A stretch of DNA of 64,000 nt, taken from assembly GCF_023734775.1 (NCBI RefSeq), contig NZ_AP025732.1, positions 1,488,001 to 1,552,000 of the forward strand, read 5' to 3'. The notes beneath the pieces were generated by a model. The model saw only the letters and a list, made by a program, of their open reading frames with translations. It was not told where the DNA came from and did no database searches. The stretch comes from Nostoc cf. commune SO-36. Lineage in GTDB: Bacteria; Cyanobacteriota; Cyanobacteriia; Cyanobacteriales; Nostocaceae. How positions within the stretch are numbered: the stretch's first letter is position 1; each line of letters opens with the position of its first letter. Positions 10,359-18,800 of the stretch are shown in pieces. The position numbers and the translations under genes were made by a program.

Positions 10359-11637
10359 CTATTGGATCATTTTTTTTGTGGAGTTCTCTTAAAATCTCCA
10401 AAATTAGCCCATTAGTATTACCTGTCAAAGCTTTATTAGGTTGTTTTGATTCTTCATAGATACCAGCATAGTAACCACTGTCATCAGGACTGCGGAGATC
10501 CTTGACAGCATCAAAAACTTTTTGAGCATAAGCATTATCTGGAAAAAGATAGCGCCAACCGAAAGCAGCTTTGGTGCTGATGCTGCGAAACTGTGGATAA
10601 GGTTTATTGGCATCCGTGATTGTTGCCCAGTTTGCACCGTTAGCGTAGACGGTGTTGTAGAGAAAGTAAGGTGCTTGATCAATATTATCTTCTGTGACAG
10701 CAGTCAACTGCCCCGTGGTATCATAACGCCGTTTTTGCACATCTAAAACCCTGGCAGCAAAATCAGCTAACTCACCTTGCAAACCAAATTCAATCCCATC
10801 TAGGATATAAGATTCACTAACAACGTAATTATTAGCGTTGGTGTTTTGAAAGTCACGGGTATCAACGGGGATTTGCACGCCATTAATTTCGACTAACTTA
10901 AACGGCTCAAAAGCAATAGCTTTCGGTGCAGAAAAGCCCCAAAGTTGATAACCCCTGGCGGCATACTCTTCATAGCCGAGTCGTCCTTCTTGCACCAATA
11001 ACGTTGTGTTGTCTGGAAGAACAGTAGCGCCAAAAAGTTGCCCATCTTTGAGCGATCGCGCCACTTGCCATTGTGCGACAATTCCTTTGAGCCAATCATT
11101 ATATTGCGGATGACAAGTGCGAATGACATCAAAGGCCGCCAGGATTCGCCCAACATCCAAAGCAGACCAACCAAGACCCCGCTCAAGGGGATTGTTGCCA
11201 TAATCAACCATTTGTCCATTGGCTGCGTTATAGACTTTATTGGGCAAGGTATCTTCAAATAACTTTAAGCTGTTGAGAGTTGTTAAAAATTTGTTGAGAC
11301 GAGCATCAAAGTCTGCTTGGTCAGTGAGATTCAACCAGCGTGCAGCATTCAACGCCATTAGGTAATTACCCATATCCCAGAGTGTACCAGAAGGATAACC
11401 CCCAGTAGATTTGGTAAATCCTGTTGCTGGCTGATAATTTTTGACAAAATACTGCCAAGCAGAACGAGCATAAGTTTGTTCTTCAGGTGTCAGAGGGACT
11501 GTAATATTGCTACAGCTATTGGAATTTTGCGATAAGACTGGTGTCGGGATGTAAAACAACAATTGCAAAAATGTCCCAACTAGGAACAATGCAATCCATC
11601 TCAACAGCTTTTGTTGATGGTGCTTGTATATCATCAT
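10345..11637 (-). CDS. DUF3131 protein with altered C-terminus
   Basis: 430 residues. An N-terminal hydrophobic segment (about 14-35, LRWIALFLVGTFLQLLF) suggests a signal peptide or anchor, placing the domain outside the cytoplasmic membrane. The body matches DUF3131: YARSAWQYFVKNYQPATGFT at about 55, GTLWDMGNYLMALNAARWL, and ALDVGRILAAFDVI. The family looks like an alpha/alpha-toroid glycan-active domain and is often found beside exopolysaccharide genes; the activity here is unknown. Native sequence ends at about base 10390 (NGLILEIL). The last 14 residues (RELHKKNDPIAMWV) are read from the insertion sequence, so the natural tail is lost. The core may still fold. Confidence 0.75.
   Translation of the reverse strand: MMIYKHHQQKLLRWIALFLVGTFLQLLFYIPTPVLSQNSNSCSNITVPLTPEEQTYARSAWQYFVKNYQPATGFTKSTGGYPSGTLWDMGNYLMALNAARWLNLTDQADFDARLNKFLTTLNSLKLFEDTLPNKVYNAANGQMVDYGNNPLERGLGWSALDVGRILAAFDVIRTCHPQYNDWLKGIVAQWQVARSLKDGQLFGATVLPDNTTLLVQEGRLGYEEYAARGYQLWGFSAPKAIAFEPFKLVEINGVQIPVDTRDFQNTNANNYVVSESYILDGIEFGLQGELADFAARVLDVQKRRYDTTGQLTAVTEDNIDQAPYFLYNTVYANGANWATITDANKPYPQFRSISTKAAFGWRYLFPDNAYAQKVFDAVKDLRSPDDSGYYAGIYEESKQPNKALTGNTNGLILEILRELHKKNDPIAMWV
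10364..10389 (-). repeat. Right terminal inverted repeat of ISAzo13-like copy B
   Basis: Reverse complement begins AGAGAACTCCACA and continues to TGATCC after a run of A. It forms the right boundary of the element and supplies the last codons of the neighbouring DUF3131 frame. Confidence 0.85.
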
Positions 11638-12173
11638 ATTGCAAAGAAGGAGTTAGGAGCGTCATAGCCCGTCTGTACAGTTATATTTCATAAATCGAGC
11701 TTTATCTAAACAGAATTCAGGAGTCAGGAGTCAGAATTCAGTATGAATTCTGTACTCGATCGTCTGAATAAACGGGTTTAAAACCCCCACCAAATTGAAA
11801 ATTTGGTGGTCTTAAAGACGCTCGATAGCACAGCGTTAGCGACGCAGGAGCCTCTGACTCCTGTTAGCGGTAGCGGGGCGTTTAGCCCATTCTGACTCCT
11901 GAATTCTTCTTCAAAATGTGAAGACAATTTAAGATAAGCGATCGCTTTCTTCAAAAGATGGATGCTACGCATAGCCTACTTCCGTAAAGGGGTACGACGA
12001 CGCACCTAGAGCGAGATTGCTGAGATATCAGGCTAGTTTGCATAATTTCGGATAGATTACCGCAAATGCGCTGATACTTTAATTTACTTTCTTCATAAAA
12101 TCCGCAAAAACACCGTTACGCTATTTGGACTTGTGATCAAAACTTAGAGCATCCAGTTTCTTAGGGCGTGTTT
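11638..12173. other. Intergenic region with dispersed short repeats
   Basis: About 535 bases with no credible gene. It holds direct and inverted copies of GGAGTCAGGAGTCAGAATTC-type and CTGACTCCTG/GAATTC strings around 11719-11910, an imperfect hairpin near 11775-11815 (CCACCAAATT / AATTTGGTGG), and two HIP1-type sites. The first 60 bases are the upstream region of the DUF3131 gene. Confidence 0.5.
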
Positions 12174-12407
12174 ATGACCAACCCTGTAAAGACGGTTATC
12201 CAAGTCAATCTGAAGATGGCTCTAGAAGTAGCTCAAGAATTGGAGCAAGCTCCATACACTCAACTCAGTACTTATTGTTTGGAGATTTTACGGGAAATAG
12301 GATGTCCTGGTACTGAACTCCCACTGAACTTACAAACTCGCGATCAGCAACTGAACTTTATCACAGGCTTTGCATCTTATGCTTTTGGGGAGGTACAAAG
12401 TGTATAA
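12174..12407 (+). CDS. Small hypothetical protein
   Basis: 77 residues from ATG 12174 (an in-frame GTG lies two codons earlier). AGGG about nine bases upstream is a weak ribosome site. The sequence (MTNPVKTVIQVNLKMALEVA...) is predicted to be helical, with one Cys pair region (YCLEILREIGCPG). I do not recognise a family. Its stop overlaps the start of the next gene, so the two are probably translated together. Confidence 0.55.
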   Translation: MTNPVKTVIQVNLKMALEVAQELEQAPYTQLSTYCLEILREIGCPGTELPLNLQTRDQQLNFITGFASYAFGEVQSV

Positions 12408-12699
12408 AACATTACTTGAAGATATATTTTCTAATTCAGAAGATGCAGAAGATATTGAAGATATAGAAGAAACTACTTTTCCTGCCACAGATAAAGATTT
12501 GTTAGTTTTAACAGAAAAATTTTTAGGGTTTGAAATTCCCTCAAAGGTTTTCTTGCAAGCTATAGCTATTGCTGATTACGACTGTGAAGCGGCTTTCCGT
12601 TACGTTGATAACTATTTGACTACCCTGAAAAATAAGAATAAGCGTAAGCATAAGAAATTACTTGTGTTAGGAGCTTCAACTAAGTTTGAAAATAATTAA
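12400..12699 (+). CDS. Small acidic-then-basic hypothetical protein
   Basis: About 99 residues from GTG 12400. That start is chosen because GGGGAGG lies at 12387-12393 with good spacing and because it gives an 8-base overlap with the stop of the preceding gene. The N-terminal part is very acidic (SEDAEDIEDIEETT) and the C-terminal part very basic (KNKNKRKHKKLL). The middle (FLGFEIPSKVFLQAIAIADYD) looks helical. There is no recognised domain. The overlap argues for a two-gene unit; whether it is a toxin-antitoxin pair or something else cannot be said. Confidence 0.55.
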   Translation: MYKTLLEDIFSNSEDAEDIEDIEETTFPATDKDLLVLTEKFLGFEIPSKVFLQAIAIADYDCEAAFRYVDNYLTTLKNKNKRKHKKLLVLGASTKFENN

Positions 12700-13068
12700 T
12701 GTGCTTTTTACTAAGCTAATCCTGAAACAATCCAATTTGGATAAGATAATTTGCACGAGCGATGTAGAGACGTTGCAATGCAACCTCTCTACAAATATTT
12801 ATCCCATAGCTATAAGATAGAACAATTAGAATTTATCTAAAAGCATAAAATGGGATCTTTATTAGATCAAGCGTTTTTATCAGAAAAAGCTAGGTTCAAA
12901 ACCTCGCCCCTGGTGGACGAAAAAATCCAAGTTTTCTCAAGGTAGGTAAAAACCCCACCTCTTGTGGGTGTCTGAATTAATTGCGAATTGCGAATTGCGA
13001 ATTGGTTTTATGTGTGTCCTAATTGCGAATTACGTAGTTTGCTTCTCGCTTTTAGCGAGTATTACGAA
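12700..13068. other. Intergenic region with 7-bp and palindromic repeats
   Basis: No supported gene. It contains a palindromic GTTGCAATGCAAC near 12773, a hairpin of the form CCCCACCTCTTGTGGG near 12953-12968, and tandem heptamers of GCGAATT (about 12981-13001) with related GCGAATTAC and ACGAATTACGAATTA copies to 13078. Such heptamer arrays are typical of Nostoc intergenic DNA. A 31-codon frame at 12850-12945 begins MGSLLDQAFLSEK but has no family support. Confidence 0.5.
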
Positions 13069-14298
13069 TTACGAATTAGTATTATTCCTTCCAAGACAAA
13101 CTTGTTCATAACTTTTACCAGCGATATCCCAAGTGAACTCTGTTTCTACAAGTTGTCTACCGTTGTCAGACAATTCCGATCGCAGATGTGGATGATCAAA
13201 TAGTTGACTAATCGCGGTGACATACTCTGTGGGTGTATTGGCTCGTAATGCCCGTAATGTATGACTAGCACCATCTACGCTCAATCCTTCTAAGCCGCGA
13301 TCGCTAGCTACTACAGGTATACCAGCTGCCATTGCCTCTAAAGTTTTATTTTTAATGCCAAACCCAGTTCGCATGGGTACAACGCAGATGGTGGCTTGAT
13401 GCAAATATTCTACCATCGAAGGCACACGCCCAATTACATTAATTCCTGGTTTTTGATTAAGCGCTAAAACTTCTGATACTGGATGAGAACCGACAATATC
13501 AAAAGTTGTATCAGGATATAATTTTTGGATTTCTGGCAAAACCTCCTTGCTGAAAAAGCAGACAGCATCAATGTTTGCTAAATTATCCATTGCCCCAATA
13601 AAAATTAAGCGATGTCCTCCTGGATCGGTGGTACGGTTGGGGAAAGAAACTAAATCTACGCCATTGGGAATAACTGTAATTTCACTATTGGGGTTAAATT
13701 CCTGTAGTTGAATTTTATCTTCTTCTGTTGTTGCGACAATTGCCGAAAATTTAGCACAGTAGCTTTGCTCATAACGACGCAAAAGTGGCAGATTAATTTT
13801 ATCTCTGAGGGAATTTTCAGAAATGCCTGTTGCTAGTTGGTTCCGACAGGTAGCGTAAACAGAACTATGAACATTCACTATGGTTTTTAGCTGTTTCTGA
13901 AAATGTGGCTGCACATAAATTTCATTGACGCTATGTTCGCAAGTAATTACATCGCATTTCCCTGCCTTCACCCAGTTATCAACCCATGTTTGCATTTCAA
14001 CCGAGTAGCGGTTGAGTACACTTGGCGGTGTCCCCTGTTGTAAAAATCTACCAAATCGCTGTATTTTCTTTAATATTCCGGTAGTTGGAGAATCTGGCGG
14101 ACGTTCAAAAATAGCTAGATGATCCACACAATCGTGTAATCCTGCTATTTCTGCATCTGTAACATCGCCTTCGCGTTGAGTCGCTAGGGTGACAGTATGG
14201 CGTTGACTCAAGTATTTAAGTAAATTAAATGTCCTAACTTGGGTTCCCCCGCGCGTTGGTGGATAAGGAAAGGTGGAAGAGAGCATTAAAATGTTCAT
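13069..14298 (-). CDS. Glycosyltransferase family 4 (GT-B) protein
   Basis: 409 residues, intact. The N-terminus MNILMLSSTFPYPPTRGGTQ is typical of GT-B transferases with a donor/acceptor cleft; the C-terminal Rossmann half has VIPNGVDLVSFP at about 215, LIFIGAMDNLANIDAV at about 240, and GFGIKNKTLEAMAAGIPVVA at about 340, with the Glu that contacts the sugar-nucleotide donor. This family transfers sugars from nucleotide donors in exopolysaccharide or cell-wall assembly. The acceptor cannot be predicted. There is no membrane segment. The stop is 94 bases upstream of no partner gene; the nearest neighbour upstream is the LuxR-type regulator, whose stop lies at 14393. Confidence 0.8.
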   Translation of the reverse strand: MNILMLSSTFPYPPTRGGTQVRTFNLLKYLSQRHTVTLATQREGDVTDAEIAGLHDCVDHLAIFERPPDSPTTGILKKIQRFGRFLQQGTPPSVLNRYSVEMQTWVDNWVKAGKCDVITCEHSVNEIYVQPHFQKQLKTIVNVHSSVYATCRNQLATGISENSLRDKINLPLLRRYEQSYCAKFSAIVATTEEDKIQLQEFNPNSEITVIPNGVDLVSFPNRTTDPGGHRLIFIGAMDNLANIDAVCFFSKEVLPEIQKLYPDTTFDIVGSHPVSEVLALNQKPGINVIGRVPSMVEYLHQATICVVPMRTGFGIKNKTLEAMAAGIPVVASDRGLEGLSVDGASHTLRALRANTPTEYVTAISQLFDHPHLRSELSDNGRQLVETEFTWDIAGKSYEQVCLGRNNTNS

Positions 14299-14392
14299 AT
14301 AAGTGATGAATCAAATGTGATACATACACCATGACCTCATTGAAGGCTGATGTCATCATTTGATTTATACAAGAGGTCTATTTGCCCCTGCC

Positions 14393-15025
14393 TTAAAGCA
14401 TAATTAAACCCAGGCGCACACCCACAGCAACAGCTTCGGTGCGACTGGAGACACTGAGCTTTTGAAAAATAGATGAGAGATGAAATTTGACGGTATGCTC
14501 AGAAATATGCAAACGTTTAGCGATCGCTTTATTCCCCAAACCTGACCCAAGCATACCTAAAACCTCTATCTCCCGTGGTGTCAAGCTTTGTACAGGATTC
14601 GTTACCACTTTTTCGCGGATAGACAGTAATTCTACAGCATCCGGGTGCAGCACCAGCAAACCAAAAGCGATCGCCTCCACAGCCGCAACAATTTCTGACT
14701 CTGTGCTAGTACTGGGCAATATTCCCCGGATTCCAGAACGTAACGCTGTCTCTAAGTCAATGTTATCGAGTTCCTCAACAATGACGATCATTCCTAATGG
14801 GTATTGCTGTTCTTGAATAGCCAGCAATTTTTCCCACACTGATTTTTGAAGATTACCGCTTAAATCTACCAGCACCACATCTGGTTGTAATTGCCCAACT
14901 TCACTCGCCAATACATCCAAATCAGATGCACTCCCCACAACCGTCAACCGGGGATTGGTAGCCACCACAGCTGATAACCCTGCCCGCACCACAGGGGAAG
15001 TAGCAACTACCATTACCCGAATCAT
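14393..15025 (-). CDS. LuxR/NarL-type regulator with atypical receiver domain
   Basis: 210 residues from ATG 15025, which has GGAGG four bases upstream. Receiver-like domain about 1-120; LuxR helix-turn-helix about 145-205 (SLTPREIEVLGMLGSGLGNK, then ISEHTVKFHLSSIFQKL). The phospho-acceptor Asp is present (PDVVLVDLSG). The acidic pair that binds Mg is replaced (VMVVATSPVV) and the conserved Lys position reads GILPSTS, so normal phosphorylation is doubtful. As read, the frame runs upstream into the protease gene and would give a 462-residue fusion. One extra A in the run near 15040 explains that: without it the protease stop TGA overlaps this ATG (ATGA), a classic coupled pair. Confidence 0.75.
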   Translation of the reverse strand: MIRVMVVATSPVVRAGLSAVVATNPRLTVVGSASDLDVLASEVGQLQPDVVLVDLSGNLQKSVWEKLLAIQEQQYPLGMIVIVEELDNIDLETALRSGIRGILPSTSTESEIVAAVEAIAFGLLVLHPDAVELLSIREKVVTNPVQSLTPREIEVLGMLGSGLGNKAIAKRLHISEHTVKFHLSSIFQKLSVSSRTEAVAVGVRLGLIML

Positions 15026-15860
15026 GTTGCCTCCACAGCAGTTTTTCTCAGACGGCACACCAACATAAATCACAAATTGCCGTCCACCGCGTAGGAGTTG
15101 TAGCGGCACAGATCCTTTACTGTGATAAAGATATTTGCTTAAGTCATTGATGCTAGTGAATAATCGCCCCGAAACTCCAATTAAGACATCGCCAATTTGC
15201 ACACCAGCAGTTGCCGCTACACTGTCAGGTAAGATTGACAGCACCAATAAACCCAATCTACGTCTATCTAAAAGCACAGGTTGCAGTGTAACTCCCAGTT
15301 GCAGACGACTATTTACCTGTAAAAAACGCTTAACAGTTTTGCTGGGAACTGCCACAGCCAAACCATTAGCAATCATCGTATTAATTCCCACAACTTGGCC
15401 TTGACAATCGGCAAGCGGCCCTCCAGAGTTTCCAGGATACAGCCGTAAATCGGCCATAACTGCTCGTGGATTATTTGCATAGATAATTCCAGTTGTCACA
15501 GCACCACTGTCAGCAAAGGGATTACCCACCGCTAAAACTAATTCACCCACTCGTAGCGCCTCAGAATTGCCGATGGTTGCAGCATTTAAATCAGTGGCAA
15601 CAATTTTCAGGGCGGCTAAATCCTGCTGTGGATCAAATTGTGTACGCAGCGCGTCAAATACTCTTCCGTCCGCCAATTCCACAGTTGCGCGATTGCTGGT
15701 TGCTACATGAGCATTCGTGATAATTAGTCCGTCAGGTTGCCAAATTACACCAGAACCGATTCCCAAAGAGCCGCTTTTCACTTTAACAGTGCGAGTCGCG
15801 TAGTTTAGCAGCTACCTCTGTCAATTCAGCAGCGATGTTAGTTAATGTTGTGTTTGCCAT
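15022..15860 (-). pseudogene. S1C (HtrA/Deg-like) serine protease with PDZ, frameshifted at both ends
   Basis: Trypsin-like domain with a complete triad: His in TNAHVATSNR, Asp in DPQQDLAALK, and Ser in YPGNSGGPLADC. A PDZ domain follows (VLSILPDSVAATAGVQIGDVLIG). ATG 15860 starts MANTTLTNIAAELTEVAAK, but an extra base near 15790-15793 puts a stop after 25 codons. The main frame can begin only at an internal GTG (15781). A second extra base in the A run near 15040 fuses the frame with the downstream regulator. No signal peptide is visible, so it would act in the cytoplasm. Restored, it would be about 279 residues. Whether the indels are real or sequencing errors is open. Confidence 0.7.
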
Positions 15861-15937
15861 GTTATGCAATTTTTAAGTATGTCACAGTAAAATCTATTAG
15901 CTGACAATAGTTTTTAGTCGGGTTGGGATAATTGAGA

Positions 15938-16279
15938 ATGCTGCAAGATATCAATCAACCCAACTTTGCAAAGCAAATTCTCACAGTTCCGAGTTCAAAG
16001 GCTCAACGTTCGAGCAAAAAGGTCGAAGTTTCGAGTTCAAAAGCTCAACGTTCGAGCAAAAAGGTCGAAGTTCCGAGTTCAGAGGCTCAACGTTCGAGCA
16101 AAAAGGTGGAAGTTCCGAGTTCAAAAGCTCAACGTTTGAGTAAAAAGGTCGAAGTTCCGAGTTCAAAAGCTCAACGTTTGAGTAAAAAGGTCGAAGTTCC
16201 GAGTTCAAAGCTTGAACGTTCCAGTAAAAAGGTCAAAGTTCCGTGTTCGGAAGTTAAAGTTTCGAGTTCAGAAGCTTGA
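15938..16279 (+). repeat. 42-bp tandem repeat array (frame-preserving)
   Basis: Six 42-bp units run from 15985 to 16236, followed by a degenerate seventh to about 16277. Each unit contains GAGTTCAAAAGCTCAACGTT and a GAGCAAAAAGGTCGA block, and may be a doubled 21-mer. Because 42 is divisible by three, a frame from ATG 15938 stays open for 113 codons and encodes a 14-residue repeat around VPSSKAQRSSKKVE. The opposite strand is open too, so the frame may be only a by-product. The core GCTCGAACGTT, on the minus strand, recurs in the array at 56.5 kb. Confidence 0.8.
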
Positions 16280-16323
16280 ATGAATAGAAAAGTTAGATAT
16301 AGCGCTTTTCATTTACGTGAGGT

Positions 16324-16362
16324 ACACCCGTGTGGGCACGACACTGCCGTGCCCCTACACCC
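16324..16362. repeat. Dispersed palindromic repeat
   Basis: Contains GTGTGGGCACGAC and GTCGTGCCC-like arms around ACTGCC (GGGCACGACACTGCCGTGCC). Variants occur near 40923-40946 (GGGCATGGCATTGCCATGCC) and 42573-42590 (GGGCACGGCACTGCCC). It is a small intergenic palindrome family of unknown role. Confidence 0.6.
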
Positions 16363-16442
16363 CGCGATATAATCTTGTACTGCATCTGAATTGGAATCGC
16401 TATAAATCTTGACACAGCTAGTTAAACCCATCCAAATTGGCA

Positions 16443-17355
16443 TTATTCCTCCTTAGTAGACCGTTCGCCAACTGCGATCGCTAACTCAACTAAAACTCCA
16501 CCCCGGACAACTTGCACATTGACAGCTTTACCAATGCGATCGCTACTATTAAGCAGCGCCAACACATCACCTGTATCGCCCACCGTTACGCCATCGAATG
16601 TTACCAAAACATCGCCAAGCAACACACCTGCTTTTTCAGCAGGGCCCGAAGCCTCAACATTGACAACAATTACCCCAGTTGCCGAACTTAAATTGAGAGC
16701 AGTTTTTAGATTGTTTTGGTAAGCGTACAGGTTGCATTCCCACACCCAAGTAGCCCTTAGAAATACGTCCTTTTGCTACTAATTGATCAACCACGCGATC
16801 GACTGTAGCAGTAGGAATCGTTAAAGCAGTACCACGCCGCCCCGATGTATTCATTCCTACCACAAAACCAGCAGCATCCACAAGCGGCCCACCTGCAAAA
16901 CCAGAATAAAGGGTGATGTCTGGGCGAATGAATTGATCAATATTTCCGCCACTCATACTCCGCCAAGCACCGCTAACTACACTCACTGCACCCATCGCCG
17001 CCTTTAAGTCACCTTCGCTACCTCTTGCCAGTCCTAATACCAGATGACCGACTTTGAGCGTTTTAGCATCGCCAATTTTTGCCACAGGTATTTCTACATT
17101 CTCTAGTTTAAAAACAGCTATATCGGTGCTAGAGTCATGACCAACGAGTGTTACTGGTGCAGTACTACCATTTGATAGGGTAATGGTGATATCGTCATAG
17201 CGCTGGAGAGACTCATCAGAGGTAACAATAATACCATTACGCCAGTGAATGCCACTTGGGGAAACACGTGTACCCCCATTGACAGCAACCACAGCACTCC
17301 CAGCTTCTTCTACGGTATCAGCTAAACTGTTGGACAAAGCCAGTAATGAAGACAT
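16443..17355 (-). pseudogene. S1C protease-like protein with PDZ, no catalytic His/Ser, frameshifted
   Basis: MSSLLALSNSLADTVEEAGS begins at 17355. The trypsin-like fold is recognisable, but the His region reads IIVTSDESLQRYDD without His and the Ser region reads YSGFAGGPLVD instead of GNSGGPL; only the Asp (SSTDIAVFKL) remains. It should therefore be a non-proteolytic, possibly substrate-binding, homologue. The PDZ domain (GVIVVNVEASGPAEKAGVLL) is complete but in another frame: one extra A in TTACCAAAACAATC near 16706 shifts the frame within PVRLP-NNLKTALNL. As read, products are 233 and 100 residues. It lies upstream of and parallel to the active-type protease, with the 42-bp array between. 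Confidence 0.7.
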
Positions 17356-17514
17356 AAGATTTTTCCGTAAACGTTCTTAGATATTCATATAGTGCCGTTT
17401 TATCAACACAGACGACATCGGAAAAATGGGGAGAATTTATCCTAGAAAAATGGCTAGGATTTGCATCAGCTTTTTGGCGTTGCGGAATCAAGATATGAAA
17501 TAGGAGATAAACAA

Positions 17515-18353
17515 ATGCACACCCAATTAAGAGAAATAAACTTGCTTACTCCATCCAGAGAATTACCTCTATATGGCAAGAGAATTTTAGTTACAGCACC
17601 GAGAAATTATGCTTATAGGTTATCTGAACAAATCATCAAACAAGGTGGTTTACCTGTTTTCATGCCCACTATCGAAACTCGCTATTTATCAAACTACAAT
17701 AAATTAGATACTGCTCTCATCCACATAGAAGAATTTGATTGGATTGTCTTCACAAGTAGAAATGGTATCACTGCATTTTTTCATCGGCTGAATGATTTAG
17801 ATATTCCTGTATCTGTGGTGCAAAAATGCCAATTATGTGCTTTAGGAAAGACGCAGAAAGCTTATTATCTTTTTGTGGCAAAGTAGATTTAATTCCCACA
17901 GAATCTAGTCCAGCCGGAATTGTGGCTGAATTAGCGAAACTTCCGCATATTCACGAAAAAAAAGTACTATTACCTGCTCCAGAAGTTGTTGGTTTGCCTG
18001 AGCCTGATGTTGTACCCAACTTAATTACGGATTTGCAGAAATTGGGTATAGAAGTAACTCGCGTATCCACGTATATCACACAAGGTTTAGACGCAAGTAT
18101 CTACGGTGTTGAATTAAACTTGATGCGTCAAGGAATGATTGATGTAATTGCCTTTAGTAGCACAGCAGAAGTAGAAAGCTTTTTGACAATGGTCAACTCA
18201 CCAAGCGATTATGAACATTGTGTCATTGCATGTTTTGGCCCTTATACCGCCGCTAACACCCAAAAATTGGGTATGAATGTCTCTATCGTGTCTAAGGAGT
18301 ATAGTTCATTTCAAGGATTTGCTGATGCAATCGCAGCATTTTTTCCTCTCTGA
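17515..18353 (+). pseudogene. hemD: Uroporphyrinogen-III synthase, one frameshift
   Basis: ATG 17515 has AGGAG eight bases upstream. The N-terminal half LYGKRILVTAPRNYAYRLSE and the second half (VDLIPTESSPAGIVAEL, IDVIAFSSTAEVESFL, VIACFGPYTAANTQKLGM) together give a complete cyanobacterial HemD of about 279 residues. The enzyme cyclises hydroxymethylbilane to uroporphyrinogen III, needed for haem, chlorophyll, sirohaem and cobalamin. The frame breaks near 17846-17850, where GGAAAGAC lacks one A of an expected GGAAAAGAC (LGKDAESLL). Since the step is essential, either another copy exists or this is a sequencing error. As read, the two frames end at 17886 and start at 17826. Confidence 0.8.
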
Positions 18354-18497
18354 TTTTCGTGTAGAGCTTTTGGTACATATAAACTAGCCCGACTAACCCC
18401 TAGAGAATCTAAACAGTCAACCGTAATCAACTCTAGACTAGCAGCACATAAACTCGTAGTATCGAATATGGAGTTTATTTGAACTAGGGATTGTTAC

Positions 18498-18792
18498 ATG
18501 GCAACTTATAAAGTCACATTAAAGACCCCAGATGGCGACAAAACAATTAATGTTGAGGATGATGTATACATCTTAGATGCGGCTGTCGATGACGAAGGTA
18601 TAGACTTACCCTACTCCTGTAGGGCTGGTTCTTGCTCTAGCTGCACCGGGAAACTGATTTCAGGTTCAATTAACCAAGACGATCAGAACTTCTTAGACGA
18701 CGATCAAATTAACGATGGATTTGTCCTTACCTGTGTTTGCCTATGCTACTTCTGACTGTACAATCTTAACCCATCAAGAAGATGAGCTTTAA
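18498..18792 (+). pseudogene. Plant-type [2Fe-2S] ferredoxin, 3' frameshift
   Basis: [20 protein letters not shown] is a typical photosynthetic ferredoxin start. The cluster ligands are all visible: [10 protein letters not shown] plus VLTC near residue 79. Ferredoxin carries electrons from photosystem I to FNR, nitrite reductase and others. An extra T (GTTTGCC rather than GTTGCC) near 18735 moves the frame, so the read product ends CVCLCYF at 18755. Removing it restores [17 protein letters not shown] and a stop at 18790-18792, about 97 residues in total. The shortened form still has all four Cys but lacks the C-terminal strand. Confidence 0.75.
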
Positions 18793-18800
18793 AGATCGCT

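Larger units (their letters stand above)
9075..10389 (+). mobile_element. ISAzo13-like insertion sequence, copy B, complete
   Basis: A 1315-bp element bounded by terminal inverted repeats that begin AGAGAACTCCACA on both sides. One transposase gene fills it. The left flank is the PAS domain of a sensor kinase and the right flank is the 3' end of a DUF3131 gene on the opposite strand. No matching target duplication is evident (flanks ...GAGGTG and TAAAAT...). This suggests that the flanks were recombined or deleted after insertion. Confidence 0.9.

Noticed and set aside
12880..12970. tRNA-like stretch (AGGTTCAAAACC)
   Set aside because: No acceptor stem, anticodon arm or complete T-loop can be drawn.
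14393..15781. New protease-response regulator fusion protein
   Set aside because: A single extra A in a homopolymer run explains it, and the regulator has its own ribosome site and start with an ATGA overlap.
15981..16208. Minus-strand repeat protein opposite the 42-bp array
   Set aside because: The 42-bp unit keeps frames open on both strands automatically, so openness is not evidence for coding.
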